A DNA stretch of 36,051 nucleotides from Saprospiraceae bacterium (GTDB lineage: Bacteria > Bacteroidota > Bacteroidia > Chitinophagales > Saprospiraceae). The first letter of the stretch is position 1; every line of letters begins with the position of its first letter. The notes beneath the pieces were generated by a model. It did no database searches. It was not told the DNA's origin and was given only the letters and a program-made list of their open reading frames with translations. Both the position numbers and the translations under genes were made by a program. Of the stretch, positions 24,985 to 33,487 are shown in pieces. Location of the stretch: contig JANQLV010000013.1 in NCBI GenBank assembly GCA_028280415.1, positions 1 through 36,051 of the forward strand. The letters are read 5' to 3'.

Positions 24985-25047
24985 ATGTCAGAATTTAAAC
25001 ACCTATCTCGGGCCAGCCCTCATTTAATTTTTAGAAAAATACCGTGA
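24985..25047 (+). CDS. Possible 20-residue leader ORF
   Basis: ATG at 24985 to TGA at 25047 encodes a basic 20-residue peptide beginning MSEFKHLSRASP and ending RKIP. It lies just after the nested hairpin and 215 bp before the oxidase start. No clear ribosome-binding site is seen, though Bacteroidota seldom use strong ones. It could be a leader peptide or chance. Confidence 0.15.
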   Translation: MSEFKHLSRASPHLIFRKIP

Positions 25048-25262
25048 TCACATTTCTCTTCTTGGGAAATAAATAATCAGGAACAGCATTACTATTCCCG
25101 ATATAATTTATGTACCGGCTCCGCTGCCAAAGTTGTACGCGTTGACATATATTTTTATTTCCAGAAGATTACCCATTAAAATCCGACCGGTTTTTAAAAT
25201 TAAATTAGTTTACAAAACACCAGGCACCTGGTTATTTTATCCCCAATTAAAAAAATTAAAAA

Positions 25263-27227
25263 ATGGCACATTATACAATAGAAGACCTCAAACACGGAAA
25301 ATCAATTCCCGACAAATTAGATATTGCAATTATTGGCGCAGGGATGTCCGGCCTGTATTTTGGCTGGAGCATCATGAATGAAAATCCGGACACTGACTTT
25401 TTAATATTCGACAAATCCAATCGTACCGGCGGGAGGCTGGATTCGGATGTAGTAGAATTTCCGGACGGCACAAAAGTTAAAGAGGAAGAAGGTGGCATGC
25501 GGTTCACCTTTGACAATATGGATAATTTAATGGCCCTGTTCCTGGACCTGGATATCGCCAAAGAGATCGTCCCTTTCCCTATGGATAGCGATGGAAATAA
25601 TCGACTTTTATTTCGAGGCAAACCATTCAATAATGGAGATGCTCATGAAAGTAATAATGCAGTCTGGTCCAGTATTTATAATCTGGAATTCAGCGAGCAA
25701 GGAAAAAGCCCTGGCGAAATTGTCAATATAGTTTTCAATGAAGTGCTAAAAGCCAATGAAGAGACTTTTAAAGAACGGCCAACGGATCGTTCTCCGGAGT
25801 TCTGGCAAAAATTCAGAGATATCTGCAAATGGAAAGATATTTCAATTATTAACTGGACATTATGGAATTTGTTTAGCGATATGGGCTATTCAAATGAATG
25901 TATTATCATGTTATATCGTGCGCTAGGATTTAATGGTGTTTTTCTTTCGCAGGTAAACGCAGGTATCGCTTTCCAATTGTTAGAAGAATTTCCAGTCGAT
26001 CCGGGATTCAAGACTTTGGAAAGAGGATTCAGTACCTTACCCAATGCTCTGGTAGAGCAAATTGGAAAAGAAAAAATATTTTTAAACACCCATTTGGACA
26101 GTATTAATAACAGTCCAGAAGAAGGTTATAATTTTGCCTTAAATTTTACAACTGTAGATGAAAAAGGTACCCCTTTTACGGCCACTCTACATGCAAAAAA
26201 AATAATTCTAGGCCTCCCGCGCCTGGCTTTGGAAAAATTATTTGTCACTTCAAACGCTTTAAATACACTAGAAGAACAGCGTTCCGAAAAACTTTGGGAT
26301 ATGCTACAAACCAGTGTAAATTATCCATTGCTAAAAATAAATCTTTATTACGAAAAAGCCTGGTGGAACGAAGAGAATACGGGGCATCCAAGTGTAGCTT
26401 TTGGACCCAATACTTCCGACCTGCCTTTAGGTTTTGTTTATCCTTTTTACGCCATTAATTCTGAAGTTATTGCCGCACTGGAATACCAAGAATGTTTTAA
26501 TACTTCCGGTAAGCCAATTCCTAAAGATATTCAGAAAAAACTGGACAGAATTAGTAATGAAAAATACACTTCTCCTGCAGCATTAACTATTTATTGCGAT
26601 TATTTGAATATTAATTTCTGGCGAGGACTTCAGCAAAAGGGAGAGCGTTTCGAATCTGAAATGCAACACAAATATAATAAGCAAGTTCCTCAAACCATCT
26701 ACCCCGCATCCAAGTCTGTAGTAGCCGAAGCAACGAAGAATTTTAAATTATTATTCGATACCCCGAATGTCCCGCAGCCTGTATTGACGAGTGCGCGAAT
26801 TTGGGCGGGTAATACGCTTTTTAATGCGCCGCCTAGTGAACAATTTGGCTATGGTGTACACTTTTGGCGAATCCATGCAAAAGATGATGAAATACAAAAA
26901 GAACTGGTGGAGCCAATAGATAATTTATTTACCTGTGGGGAAGCCTTTTCAGATTATCAGGGTTGGGTAGAAGGCTCTCTGCGTTCAACAGACCGGGTTT
27001 TGAAAAAAGGTTTTAATATTGCTTCAGCCAAGGAGAAATTCAAAGCCACACATGGTATTTCTTCTTCGGATAAAATCAAGGAAGTTTATTTGGAGAATAT
27101 TACAAAAATGATTCGGGAATATATCGATCCTAAGTTTGAACCATCTTCCTGTGAAAGAGATTTAAGGCTGATGGCTACAAGAGAAAATCAAATCAAATTC
27201 GGAAGAGTACGATTTACCTATTTATAA
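25263..27227 (+). CDS. FAD-dependent amine oxidase-like oxidoreductase
   Basis: The 654-residue flavoprotein has an N-terminal dinucleotide-binding fold: IAIIGAGMSG (GxGxxG at about 25-30), acidic D50 at the end of the second strand, and RTGGRLDS (about 54-61), typical of flavin amine oxidases. The C-terminal FAD motif reads FTCGEAFSDYQGWVEGSLRS (about 556-575), the 'GEA...GWVEGA' pattern of monoamine and L-amino-acid oxidases. No signal peptide is visible, so it is probably cytoplasmic. About 75 residues follow the FAD motif, ending in IKFGRVRFTYL. It is longer than most bacterial amine oxidases (450-550). The substrate cannot be assigned. It has no co-directional partner gene. Confidence 0.85.
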   Translation: MAHYTIEDLKHGKSIPDKLDIAIIGAGMSGLYFGWSIMNENPDTDFLIFDKSNRTGGRLDSDVVEFPDGTKVKEEEGGMRFTFDNMDNLMALFLDLDIAKEIVPFPMDSDGNNRLLFRGKPFNNGDAHESNNAVWSSIYNLEFSEQGKSPGEIVNIVFNEVLKANEETFKERPTDRSPEFWQKFRDICKWKDISIINWTLWNLFSDMGYSNECIIMLYRALGFNGVFLSQVNAGIAFQLLEEFPVDPGFKTLERGFSTLPNALVEQIGKEKIFLNTHLDSINNSPEEGYNFALNFTTVDEKGTPFTATLHAKKIILGLPRLALEKLFVTSNALNTLEEQRSEKLWDMLQTSVNYPLLKINLYYEKAWWNEENTGHPSVAFGPNTSDLPLGFVYPFYAINSEVIAALEYQECFNTSGKPIPKDIQKKLDRISNEKYTSPAALTIYCDYLNINFWRGLQQKGERFESEMQHKYNKQVPQTIYPASKSVVAEATKNFKLLFDTPNVPQPVLTSARIWAGNTLFNAPPSEQFGYGVHFWRIHAKDDEIQKELVEPIDNLFTCGEAFSDYQGWVEGSLRSTDRVLKKGFNIASAKEKFKATHGISSSDKIKEVYLENITKMIREYIDPKFEPSSCERDLRLMATRENQIKFGRVRFTYL

Positions 27228-27250
27228 TCAACTAAACCGATTTTAAAGCT

Positions 27251-27310
27251 CAAGTATCAGGTTCAAGTTCAATATACCAATTTTGACACTTGCGCTTGGT
27301 ACTTGTTTTT
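27251..27310. terminator. 17-bp imperfect hairpin between oxidase and TrpF-like gene
   Basis: Arms 27251-27267 and 27289-27305 pair over 17 positions with three G-U wobbles and one mismatch. Five T follow on the plus strand. It ends the oxidase transcript and may also act for the convergent gene. The arms are built from CAAGTATCAGG/CAAGTACCAAG words that reappear near 29860. Confidence 0.7.
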
Positions 27311-27337
27311 GATACATTCCAAAGCGGATTTTATTCT

Positions 27338-27991
27338 TTATGCTCTGGCAGCTTTTACAAATGCTGCCAATTTTTGTACATCCAGATTTCCATTGGTTCT
27401 AACGCCGCTGCATAAATCAACTCCATAGGGTCGGACAGTTGCTATCGCTTCCTGTACATTCGTTGTACGAATCCCTCCCGCCAACCAAACTGGTTTGTCC
27501 ACGGACTCGACAATCTTCCGGCTTAATGCCCAATTATGTATTTGTCCTGTACCGCCCAGCTTCTTGACTTTTAAATTAGGATTACCCGAATCCAATAACA
27601 GTGCATCTGCGTACCGGCTTTTTTCCACTGCATACTGTACACTGGTTTCATCCAATACATGTACTACCTGTACAATATTCGCCTCCGGAATCTCTGCTTT
27701 TAATTCAGCCAGCGTACCGCTTTCCAGTTCATCCACGATCTGAATTGTTTTTGGTTTCAGGGATTGATATTGACTAATAATTGACGGGATATCACGCTTA
27801 CTCGTAAGCAAAAAAGTATTTGTCACAGATGGGATTTGCCCGATAATCGAGCCAATTTTATTTTCAGATATAACTCCCGGCCCACTAGGCATGGCACTTA
27901 CCAGCCCTAAAGCATCTACTCCCTGGCTCAGTGCTATTCGGGCTTCTTCCAAACTGCTGATACAGCAAATTTTAATCCTGACTTTTGACAT
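27338..27991 (-). CDS. Divergent phosphoribosylanthranilate isomerase-like (TrpF family) protein
   Basis: The TrpF fold is a TIM barrel that isomerises phosphoribosylanthranilate in tryptophan synthesis. This 217-residue protein keeps the N-terminal catalytic-Cys strand (RIKICCIS, C9), the catalytic Asp (D134 in LLLDSGNP), phosphate-binding GGTGQ (147-150), WLAGGI (169-173) and GVDLCSGV. It lacks the usual SPR loop (SAMPSGPG instead), the QLHG motif (IQIVD instead) and the FDW motif (HNW instead). The barrel is secure but the substrate is less so. The ATG at 27991 overlaps the antiporter gene by 20 bp, implying coupling. No other trp gene is in the window. An upstream ATG at 28039 would add 16 unlike residues. 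Confidence 0.78.
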   Translation of the reverse strand: MSKVRIKICCISSLEEARIALSQGVDALGLVSAMPSGPGVISENKIGSIIGQIPSVTNTFLLTSKRDIPSIISQYQSLKPKTIQIVDELESGTLAELKAEIPEANIVQVVHVLDETSVQYAVEKSRYADALLLDSGNPNLKVKKLGGTGQIHNWALSRKIVESVDKPVWLAGGIRTTNVQEAIATVRPYGVDLCSGVRTNGNLDVQKLAAFVKAARA

Positions 27992-29849
27992 TCTCGGTTG
28001 ATTCTTCCACATTTTGAAAAGATACTTCCTGCCCTGCATAAATAAGCGTATCTCCCGATTCGATATTCATCGCTCGCAGATTAGCGGTTAGTATCAATAC
28101 CTTGCCCGTCGAAGCTTTTTTAAGAAATAAAGGAATGCTCTTGACTTTATCTTCAATCTTGTCGATCATCGCTCGGAAATGATCTTCCGAATCGACTACT
28201 ACCTCGTGATAATGAGGAAAATCCCGAACAACCTCGCCCAGGTTGATATAATCATCCGATTTTGAAAATAAGCCTTCTTCCGGCACTTCTTCTTCGTTCT
28301 GGCTTACTTCTTCCGGAGCAATCAAACGATAAGTCCCATTTTCACCAAACTCATCTCTAAACTTCCCAACGGCAAATTTATTCACCTCCGGATTACTGGT
28401 CATTGCCAATAAATATCCAACATCGAGGAATTCCATATGATCTCCCAACTGATCATTATAGATATTATGCTTGAAAGCCTGTAAGCCTTCATTGATTGCT
28501 TTTTCTACACTTTGATCATTATTATCAACTAGTACTACATTACGACCGGTTCCTTGAAGATACTGGGCGATAAACTTCGAAGCCCGGTTGATTCCAACAA
28601 TCATCACGCCATCGGAACTATCCATAATTACCCCAAGCCATTTTGCTACAATCCGGGCTGTAGTCGCATTGAGTAAAACTGTTCCCAGAACAATCATAAA
28701 TACCAGCGGGGTGATGTATTCTGAACCTGCAAAACCTTTTTCAATCAATTTCAATCCAAATAAGGATGCGATCCCCGCCGCAACTATTCCCCTCGGACCG
28801 ACCCAGCTAATAAACGATTTTTCATTAGTACTTAATTCACTGTCAATAGTACTCAGAAAAACCCCTAGAGGCCGGAGCAAAAATACAACTACAGAGAAAA
28901 GAGCCAGACATCTCCAGTCCAAAAGCAGTTTCAAATGATCCATATCCATATTCGCCGAAAGCAAAATAAATAACATCGAAATCAGCAAAACACTTAATGA
29001 CTCTTTAAAGTCTAATATTTCTTTTACTTCCGGAACATCCTGATTTCCCAGAATTAATCCCATTACAACAACAGACAGAAGGCCGGATTCGTGTGCCAGA
29101 AGGTCCGAAGCTACAAACACGGCCAGTACCAACGCCAATGAGAACACATTTAGCAAATAATGAGGTATGAGCTTTTGCCGAATCAAATAATATAAAAGAT
29201 AGGCAGAGGTAAAACCAATACTTGCTCCGATAACCACAATTTTTAAAAAGGCTTGTAAAGCATGAATAGTAAAAGCCCCCCCTTCGCCCGAGATAATGAA
29301 CTCATACATCAAAACCGCTACCAGGGCTCCAATCGGATCAATTAAAATACCTTCCCATTTTAATACTGTACCAATGTTGCGCTGTAAAGGTACATTTCTC
29401 AAAATAGGAGCAATCACTGTTGGTCCAGTCACTATAATCAGTCCGGCAAAGAGAAAAGAAATGGACCAGTTTAGATTCATAATGAAATGAGCAGCAATAC
29501 CGGCCCCGACGAAGGTTATCAATGATCCAATGGAGATCAGCTTCAAAATGGCATTCCTTAAACCTTTGATCTCCTTGATCTTCAAAGTCAGGCCACCTTC
29601 GAAAAGAATGACACCTATAGAAAGTGAAACAAAATAAAATAATATCTGCCCGGGAAAAATTCCATTGCCTGATGTATCCCCCTGATAAATAGGTTCAATC
29701 CATTTGCTCCCGTCTGCTGTCCAGTAAGTAGAAATAGGTCCGACCAAAAGCCCAATGATAATTAAGGGCAAAATAGCCGGTACGCGTGTTCGCCAGGCGA
29801 TCCATTGTGCAAAAATTCCAAGAATTATAATTCCAGCAAGTTCAAGCAT
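27972..29849 (-). CDS. CPA1-type cation:proton antiporter with TrkA-N domain
   Basis: The 625-residue inner-membrane antiporter exchanges Na+ or K+ for H+ and helps pH and salt homeostasis. About 12 hydrophobic segments fill residues 1-410, starting LELAGIIILGIFAQW. The Na+/H+ exchanger signature region has WEGILIDPIGALVAV, with the ion-coordinating Asp, and SWVGPRGIVAAGIAS. A cytoplasmic TrkA-N/RCK-like domain follows (DGVMIVGINRASKFIAQYL, about 413-520), a likely NAD(H) or nucleotide sensor. An acidic C-terminal domain of about 100 residues comes after it. The stop lies inside the start of the TrpF-like gene. Ion specificity is not determinable by eye. Confidence 0.92.
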   Translation of the reverse strand: MLELAGIIILGIFAQWIAWRTRVPAILPLIIIGLLVGPISTYWTADGSKWIEPIYQGDTSGNGIFPGQILFYFVSLSIGVILFEGGLTLKIKEIKGLRNAILKLISIGSLITFVGAGIAAHFIMNLNWSISFLFAGLIIVTGPTVIAPILRNVPLQRNIGTVLKWEGILIDPIGALVAVLMYEFIISGEGGAFTIHALQAFLKIVVIGASIGFTSAYLLYYLIRQKLIPHYLLNVFSLALVLAVFVASDLLAHESGLLSVVVMGLILGNQDVPEVKEILDFKESLSVLLISMLFILLSANMDMDHLKLLLDWRCLALFSVVVFLLRPLGVFLSTIDSELSTNEKSFISWVGPRGIVAAGIASLFGLKLIEKGFAGSEYITPLVFMIVLGTVLLNATTARIVAKWLGVIMDSSDGVMIVGINRASKFIAQYLQGTGRNVVLVDNNDQSVEKAINEGLQAFKHNIYNDQLGDHMEFLDVGYLLAMTSNPEVNKFAVGKFRDEFGENGTYRLIAPEEVSQNEEEVPEEGLFSKSDDYINLGEVVRDFPHYHEVVVDSEDHFRAMIDKIEDKVKSIPLFLKKASTGKVLILTANLRAMNIESGDTLIYAGQEVSFQNVEESTENVKSQD

Positions 29850-29905
29850 ATTATTTTCGAAGTATCAGGTGACAAGTATTAAACAACTTTAACCCAACTT
29901 TTTGT

Positions 29906-29919
29906 TCGCAATTTTGCGA
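29906..29919. promoter_or_regulatory. Palindromic motif upstream of the antiporter gene
   Basis: TCGCAA and TTGCGA flank a TT spacer, centred about 63 bp upstream of the antiporter ATG. The geometry matches the 6269-6344 dyads, but the half-site differs (CGCAA versus GCGAA). It is a possible operator. The rest of the 29850-30169 spacer holds the promoter match at 30064 and words such as CGAAAATCGA. Confidence 0.35.
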
Positions 29920-30063
29920 TTCAAACCTGTTTAAACTGAAAAAGGCCAAAATAATAAAAATTGTTTATTGCTGATGATTATTTGACATTAAATAGTTTGG
30001 CTAAAAGTTATCATGAAAATAGATATCCTGAGCTCATTAACTGCCTAAATCCCACGAAATACT

Positions 30064-30071
30064 TACCTTTG
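30064..30071 (+). promoter_or_regulatory. Candidate -7 element for prfC
   Basis: TACCTTTG is an exact TAnnTTTG match about 100 bp upstream of prfC. A TTTG -33 box at the right spacing is not seen, so support rests on the -7 box and position. Confidence 0.45.
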
Positions 30072-30169
30072 CACCTCGAAATAATCAGAACTTCGATATT
30101 TGACATTTACTTACTACTGAAATCATTCATCGAACGACGAAAATCGAGTCTGGAACAATCGAATATTAT

Positions 30170-31753
30170 ATGTCCAAGTTAAAAGATGAAATAGCAATCC
30201 GCAGAACTTTTGGCATCATTAGCCATCCGGATGCGGGGAAAACGACTTTGACCGAAAAACTGTTATTGTTTGGAGGAGCCATTCAGATTGCAGGAGCCGT
30301 GAAGTCCAACAAGATCAAAAAAAGTGCAACTTCGGATTTCATGGATATTGAGCGACAGAGAGGTATCTCTGTGGCTACTTCTGTTATGGCTTTCGATTAT
30401 AAAGGGAAAAAAATAAATATTCTGGATACTCCCGGTCACCAGGATTTCGCAGAAGATACTTATCGTACCCTCACCGCAGTGGATAGTGTAATCGTAGTAA
30501 TTGATGTTGCAAAAGGAGTGGAAACACAGACAGAAAAACTTGTAAAAGTCTGTCGAATGCGAAATACACCGATCATTGTTTTTATCAACAAACTGGACCG
30601 GGAAGGATTGGATGGTTTTGATTTGCTGGATGAACTGGAACAAAAGCTTGGTCTTACTGTCACGCCGCTCAGCTGGCCAATCGGTATGGGGCAACGATTC
30701 CAGGGGGTATATAACCGTTATGAGAAGAAGCTCAACCTTTTTAGTCCACATGGCAAACAAACAAAGGAGGAAACTATAGAATTCACGGACCTCAGTCATC
30801 CCGATCTGGAAAAACATATCGGTGAAGCCGCCGCCGCAGAACTACGAGAGGAAACAACGATGATCGAAGAAGTTTATCCCCAATTGGATGTCAATGCTTA
30901 TTTAAAAGGGGAACTTAGTCCTGTTTTCTTTGGTTCGGCCATTAACAATTTTGGTGTAAAAGAGCTGCTGGACTGTTTTATCGAAATAGCGCCTACTCCC
31001 CTGCCCCGTATTACCGAAGAGCGGCAAATCAATCCGGAGGAAGATAAATTTTCGGGCTTCATTTTTAAAATCCACGCAAATATGGATCCCAAACACCGGG
31101 ATCGAATTGCTTTCCTGCGCATTTGTAGTGGAGTATTTGAGCGCAATACAAATTATCTCCACGTTCGGAATAATAAAAAAATGAAGTTCTCCAATCCAAC
31201 AGCTTTTATGGCTGCCAAAAAATCAGTAGTAGAAGAGGCCTTCCCCGGAGATATCGTCGGACTATACGATAGTGGCAATTTCAAGATAGGAGACTCCTTG
31301 ACGGAAGGAGAAAAAATCCATTTTAAAGGAATCCCAAGCTTTTCTCCGGAGCAGTTTCGATACGTGGAAAACGCCGATCCAATGAAATCCAAGCAACTGG
31401 CAAAAGGTCTGGAACAATTAATGGATGAAGGTGTGGCGCAACTTTTCACTAAAGACTTCAATGGTAGAAAAATAATTGGTACCGTAGGGGCACTGCAATT
31501 TGAAGTTATTCAGTACCGACTCAAACACGAATATGGTGCTTCTTGTACCTATGAACCCGTCAACCTGCACAAAGCCTGTTGGATCAGTTATGATGATAAA
31601 GAAAAATTTAAGGCTTTTTACGATCGCCGAAAACGAGATATGGCTAAAGACAAAGACGGGAAAGTCGTCTTCCTCGCAGAAAGCGCCTGGACCTTAAAAA
31701 TGGCTCAGGAAAATTTCCCGGAGATACAGTTCCACTTCCAGAGTGACTTTTAG
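30170..31753 (+). CDS. prfC: Peptide chain release factor 3
   Basis: RF3 is a translational GTPase that removes RF1/RF2 from ribosomes after peptide release. The 527-residue length matches the family (about 529 in E. coli). The G domain has G1 HPDAGKTT (about 19-26), the switch I region [14 protein letters not shown]3 DTPGHQDF (about 86-93) and G4 NKLD (about 140-143). Domains II and III follow, ending in a typical [10 protein letters not shown]-like tail. It starts with ATG at 30170 ([15 protein letters not shown]). It is followed in the same direction by glyS after 101 bp and may share a transcript with it. Confidence 0.96.
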   Translation: MSKLKDEIAIRRTFGIISHPDAGKTTLTEKLLLFGGAIQIAGAVKSNKIKKSATSDFMDIERQRGISVATSVMAFDYKGKKINILDTPGHQDFAEDTYRTLTAVDSVIVVIDVAKGVETQTEKLVKVCRMRNTPIIVFINKLDREGLDGFDLLDELEQKLGLTVTPLSWPIGMGQRFQGVYNRYEKKLNLFSPHGKQTKEETIEFTDLSHPDLEKHIGEAAAAELREETTMIEEVYPQLDVNAYLKGELSPVFFGSAINNFGVKELLDCFIEIAPTPLPRITEERQINPEEDKFSGFIFKIHANMDPKHRDRIAFLRICSGVFERNTNYLHVRNNKKMKFSNPTAFMAAKKSVVEEAFPGDIVGLYDSGNFKIGDSLTEGEKIHFKGIPSFSPEQFRYVENADPMKSKQLAKGLEQLMDEGVAQLFTKDFNGRKIIGTVGALQFEVIQYRLKHEYGASCTYEPVNLHKACWISYDDKEKFKAFYDRRKRDMAKDKDGKVVFLAESAWTLKMAQENFPEIQFHFQSDF

Positions 31754-31854
31754 AAAAGTTATCATAATGAACGGGGACAGGATGCAGGGAACTTCTGGAG
31801 TTTTTTTGACGTAGAACTAAAAATTAAAAAAGAACCGCTAAAATATCAATTAAA

Positions 31855-33399
31855 ATGTCTGAAGATCAATTTAAAAAACTGGTTTCACACTGTAAGGAAT
31901 ATGGTTTTATTTTTCAATCGAGTGAAGTATACGATGGATTAGCTGCCGTATACGATTATGGCCCTTATGGTTCAGAGCTGAAAAATAATATCAAAAAGTA
32001 TTGGTGGATGTCTATGGTGCAGCTGCATGAAAATATCGTCGGAATCGATTCGGCTATCTTTATGCACCCCAGTACCTGGAAAGCTTCCGGACACGTAGAT
32101 GCCTTTAATGATCCGATGATCGATAATAAAGACTCGAACAAAAGATACCGCGCCGACCAGTTAGTAGAAGAATATGTGGAACGCAAGGTTATGAAAAAAG
32201 CAGAAAAAGAAATTGAAAAAGCGCGTAAACGTTTTGGGGATGCTTTTGATGAAGAGCAATATAAAACAACGAATCCACGGGTAATGGGTTATCTGGAGAA
32301 GGCGAATACTATCCTTAGCCGGCTAAACACTTCCCTGAGTAATGAAGATTTGGCTGATGTTAAAGCACTTATAGAAGAGTTGGAGATTGCCTGTCCGGAA
32401 AGCGGTTCAAAAAACTGGACCGAAGTGCGTCAATTCAATCTTATGTTTAACACCCAATTAGGTACAATTGCTGGTGAAGCGGGTAAATTATACTTGAGGC
32501 CGGAAACTGCTCAGGGTATTTTTGTGAACTTTTTAAATGTACAAAAAACAACGCGACAAAAGATTCCATTTGGTATTGCTCAGATTGGTAAAGCATTCAG
32601 GAATGAAATCGTTGCCCGGCAGTTCATCTTTAGAATGCGTGAATTCGAGCAGATGGAGATGCAGTTTTTTGTCAAGCCCGGAGCGCAAATGGAATGGTAT
32701 GAATACTGGAAGGAGGCACGAATGAAATGGCATCGGGCGATACATCCGGCCGAAGACCTTCGCTACCACGTTCACGAGAAGCTGGCTCACTATGCTGATG
32801 CAGCTCTGGATATCGAATTCAAGTTTCCATTTGGTTTTCGGGAACTGGAAGGAATTCACTCGCGTACGGATTTCGATCTTGGCGCACATCAGGAACTCTC
32901 CGGTAGAAAAATACAATACTTCGATCCGGAGATCAATGAAAGCTACGTACCTTATGTAGTCGAAACCTCAATCGGTCTGGATCGAATGTTTCTCGCTACT
33001 ATAGGAAATGCTTTAGTAGAAGAAACTGTTCCGGATGCCGATGGCAAGGATTCTACCAGGACTGTTCTGAAAGTACATCCGGCTCTGGCTCCGATTAAAT
33101 GTGCTGTACTCCCATTATTAAAAAACAGAGAAGAGCTGACTAGTAAAGCGAGAGAAATATTCAATAAATTGAAAGTTGCTTTTAATTGCCAGTATGATGA
33201 AAAAGATGCAATTGGTCGGCGCTATCGTCGTCAGGATGCCATCGGAACACCTTATTGCATTACGATTGATTTTGATTCTCTGGAAGACGATACAGTTACC
33301 ATCCGGGAAAGGGATTCACTGAATCAGGAAAGAATTCCGATTAGCGATATTGAAAAAGTCGTAAGTGACCGAATAGATATGAAGCAACTTTTCCGCTAG
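31855..33399 (+). CDS. glyS: Glycine--tRNA ligase (single-chain, homodimeric type)
   Basis: This class II aminoacyl-tRNA synthetase charges tRNA-Gly. It is the homodimeric alpha2 type rather than the glyQ/glyS alpha2beta2 type, and is 514 residues. Motifs include VSHCKEYGFIFQSSEVYDGL at the N-terminus, LRPETAQGIFVNF (about 206-218), motif 2 around FRNEIVARQFIFRMREFEQMEM, and motif 3 VVETSIGLDRM. The C-terminal anticodon-binding domain starts near APIKCAVLPLL (about 405). The ATG at 31855 is the natural start. The glyS symbol is used for both types. It ends before a strong terminator. Confidence 0.96.
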   Translation: MSEDQFKKLVSHCKEYGFIFQSSEVYDGLAAVYDYGPYGSELKNNIKKYWWMSMVQLHENIVGIDSAIFMHPSTWKASGHVDAFNDPMIDNKDSNKRYRADQLVEEYVERKVMKKAEKEIEKARKRFGDAFDEEQYKTTNPRVMGYLEKANTILSRLNTSLSNEDLADVKALIEELEIACPESGSKNWTEVRQFNLMFNTQLGTIAGEAGKLYLRPETAQGIFVNFLNVQKTTRQKIPFGIAQIGKAFRNEIVARQFIFRMREFEQMEMQFFVKPGAQMEWYEYWKEARMKWHRAIHPAEDLRYHVHEKLAHYADAALDIEFKFPFGFRELEGIHSRTDFDLGAHQELSGRKIQYFDPEINESYVPYVVETSIGLDRMFLATIGNALVEETVPDADGKDSTRTVLKVHPALAPIKCAVLPLLKNREELTSKAREIFNKLKVAFNCQYDEKDAIGRRYRRQDAIGTPYCITIDFDSLEDDTVTIRERDSLNQERIPISDIEKVVSDRIDMKQLFR

Positions 33400-33424
33400 G
33401 GAATAATGTTTTAAAATAGAAACC

Positions 33425-33455
33425 GCAGGAGTAAAAGAATACTCCTGCAGTTTTT
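33425..33455 (+). terminator. Rho-independent terminator after glyS
   Basis: GCAGGAGTA (33425-33433) pairs perfectly with TACTCCTGC (33440-33448) around a 6-nt loop, followed by AGTTTTT. It lies about 25 bp past the glyS stop and also faces the convergent repeat-protein gene. Confidence 0.85.
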
Positions 33456-33487
33456 AAATTAAAACATTTTTAAAACACTATTATACT

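Larger units (their letters stand above)
24340..25262 (+). other. 923-bp AT-rich stretch without a convincing gene
   Basis: No frame here codes for a recognisable protein. It holds a good promoter match (24460-24489), two hairpins (24632-24652 and 24886-24943), exact -7 words and several mini-ORFs, the longest ATG-started ones being about 18-20 codons. It could be a long oxidase leader, a small RNA gene or relic sequence. Confidence 0.6.

Noticed and set aside
25133-25381. 82-codon plus-strand frame overlapping the oxidase start
   Set aside because: It runs out of frame into the well-supported oxidase gene, and its composition is basic and family-less.
27992-28039. Longer TrpF-like start at the ATG at 28039
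   Set aside because: The extra 16 residues overlap the antiporter coding region and precede the normal MSKVRIKIC start without homology.
30263-30817. 184-codon minus-strand frame within prfC
   Set aside because: It is antisense to a clearly conserved RF3 gene and shows no family features.
31754-31854. Possible glycine riboswitch or other leader upstream of glyS
   Set aside because: The 101-bp gap is too short and shows no recognisable riboswitch core; only a 15-codon mini-ORF without support.
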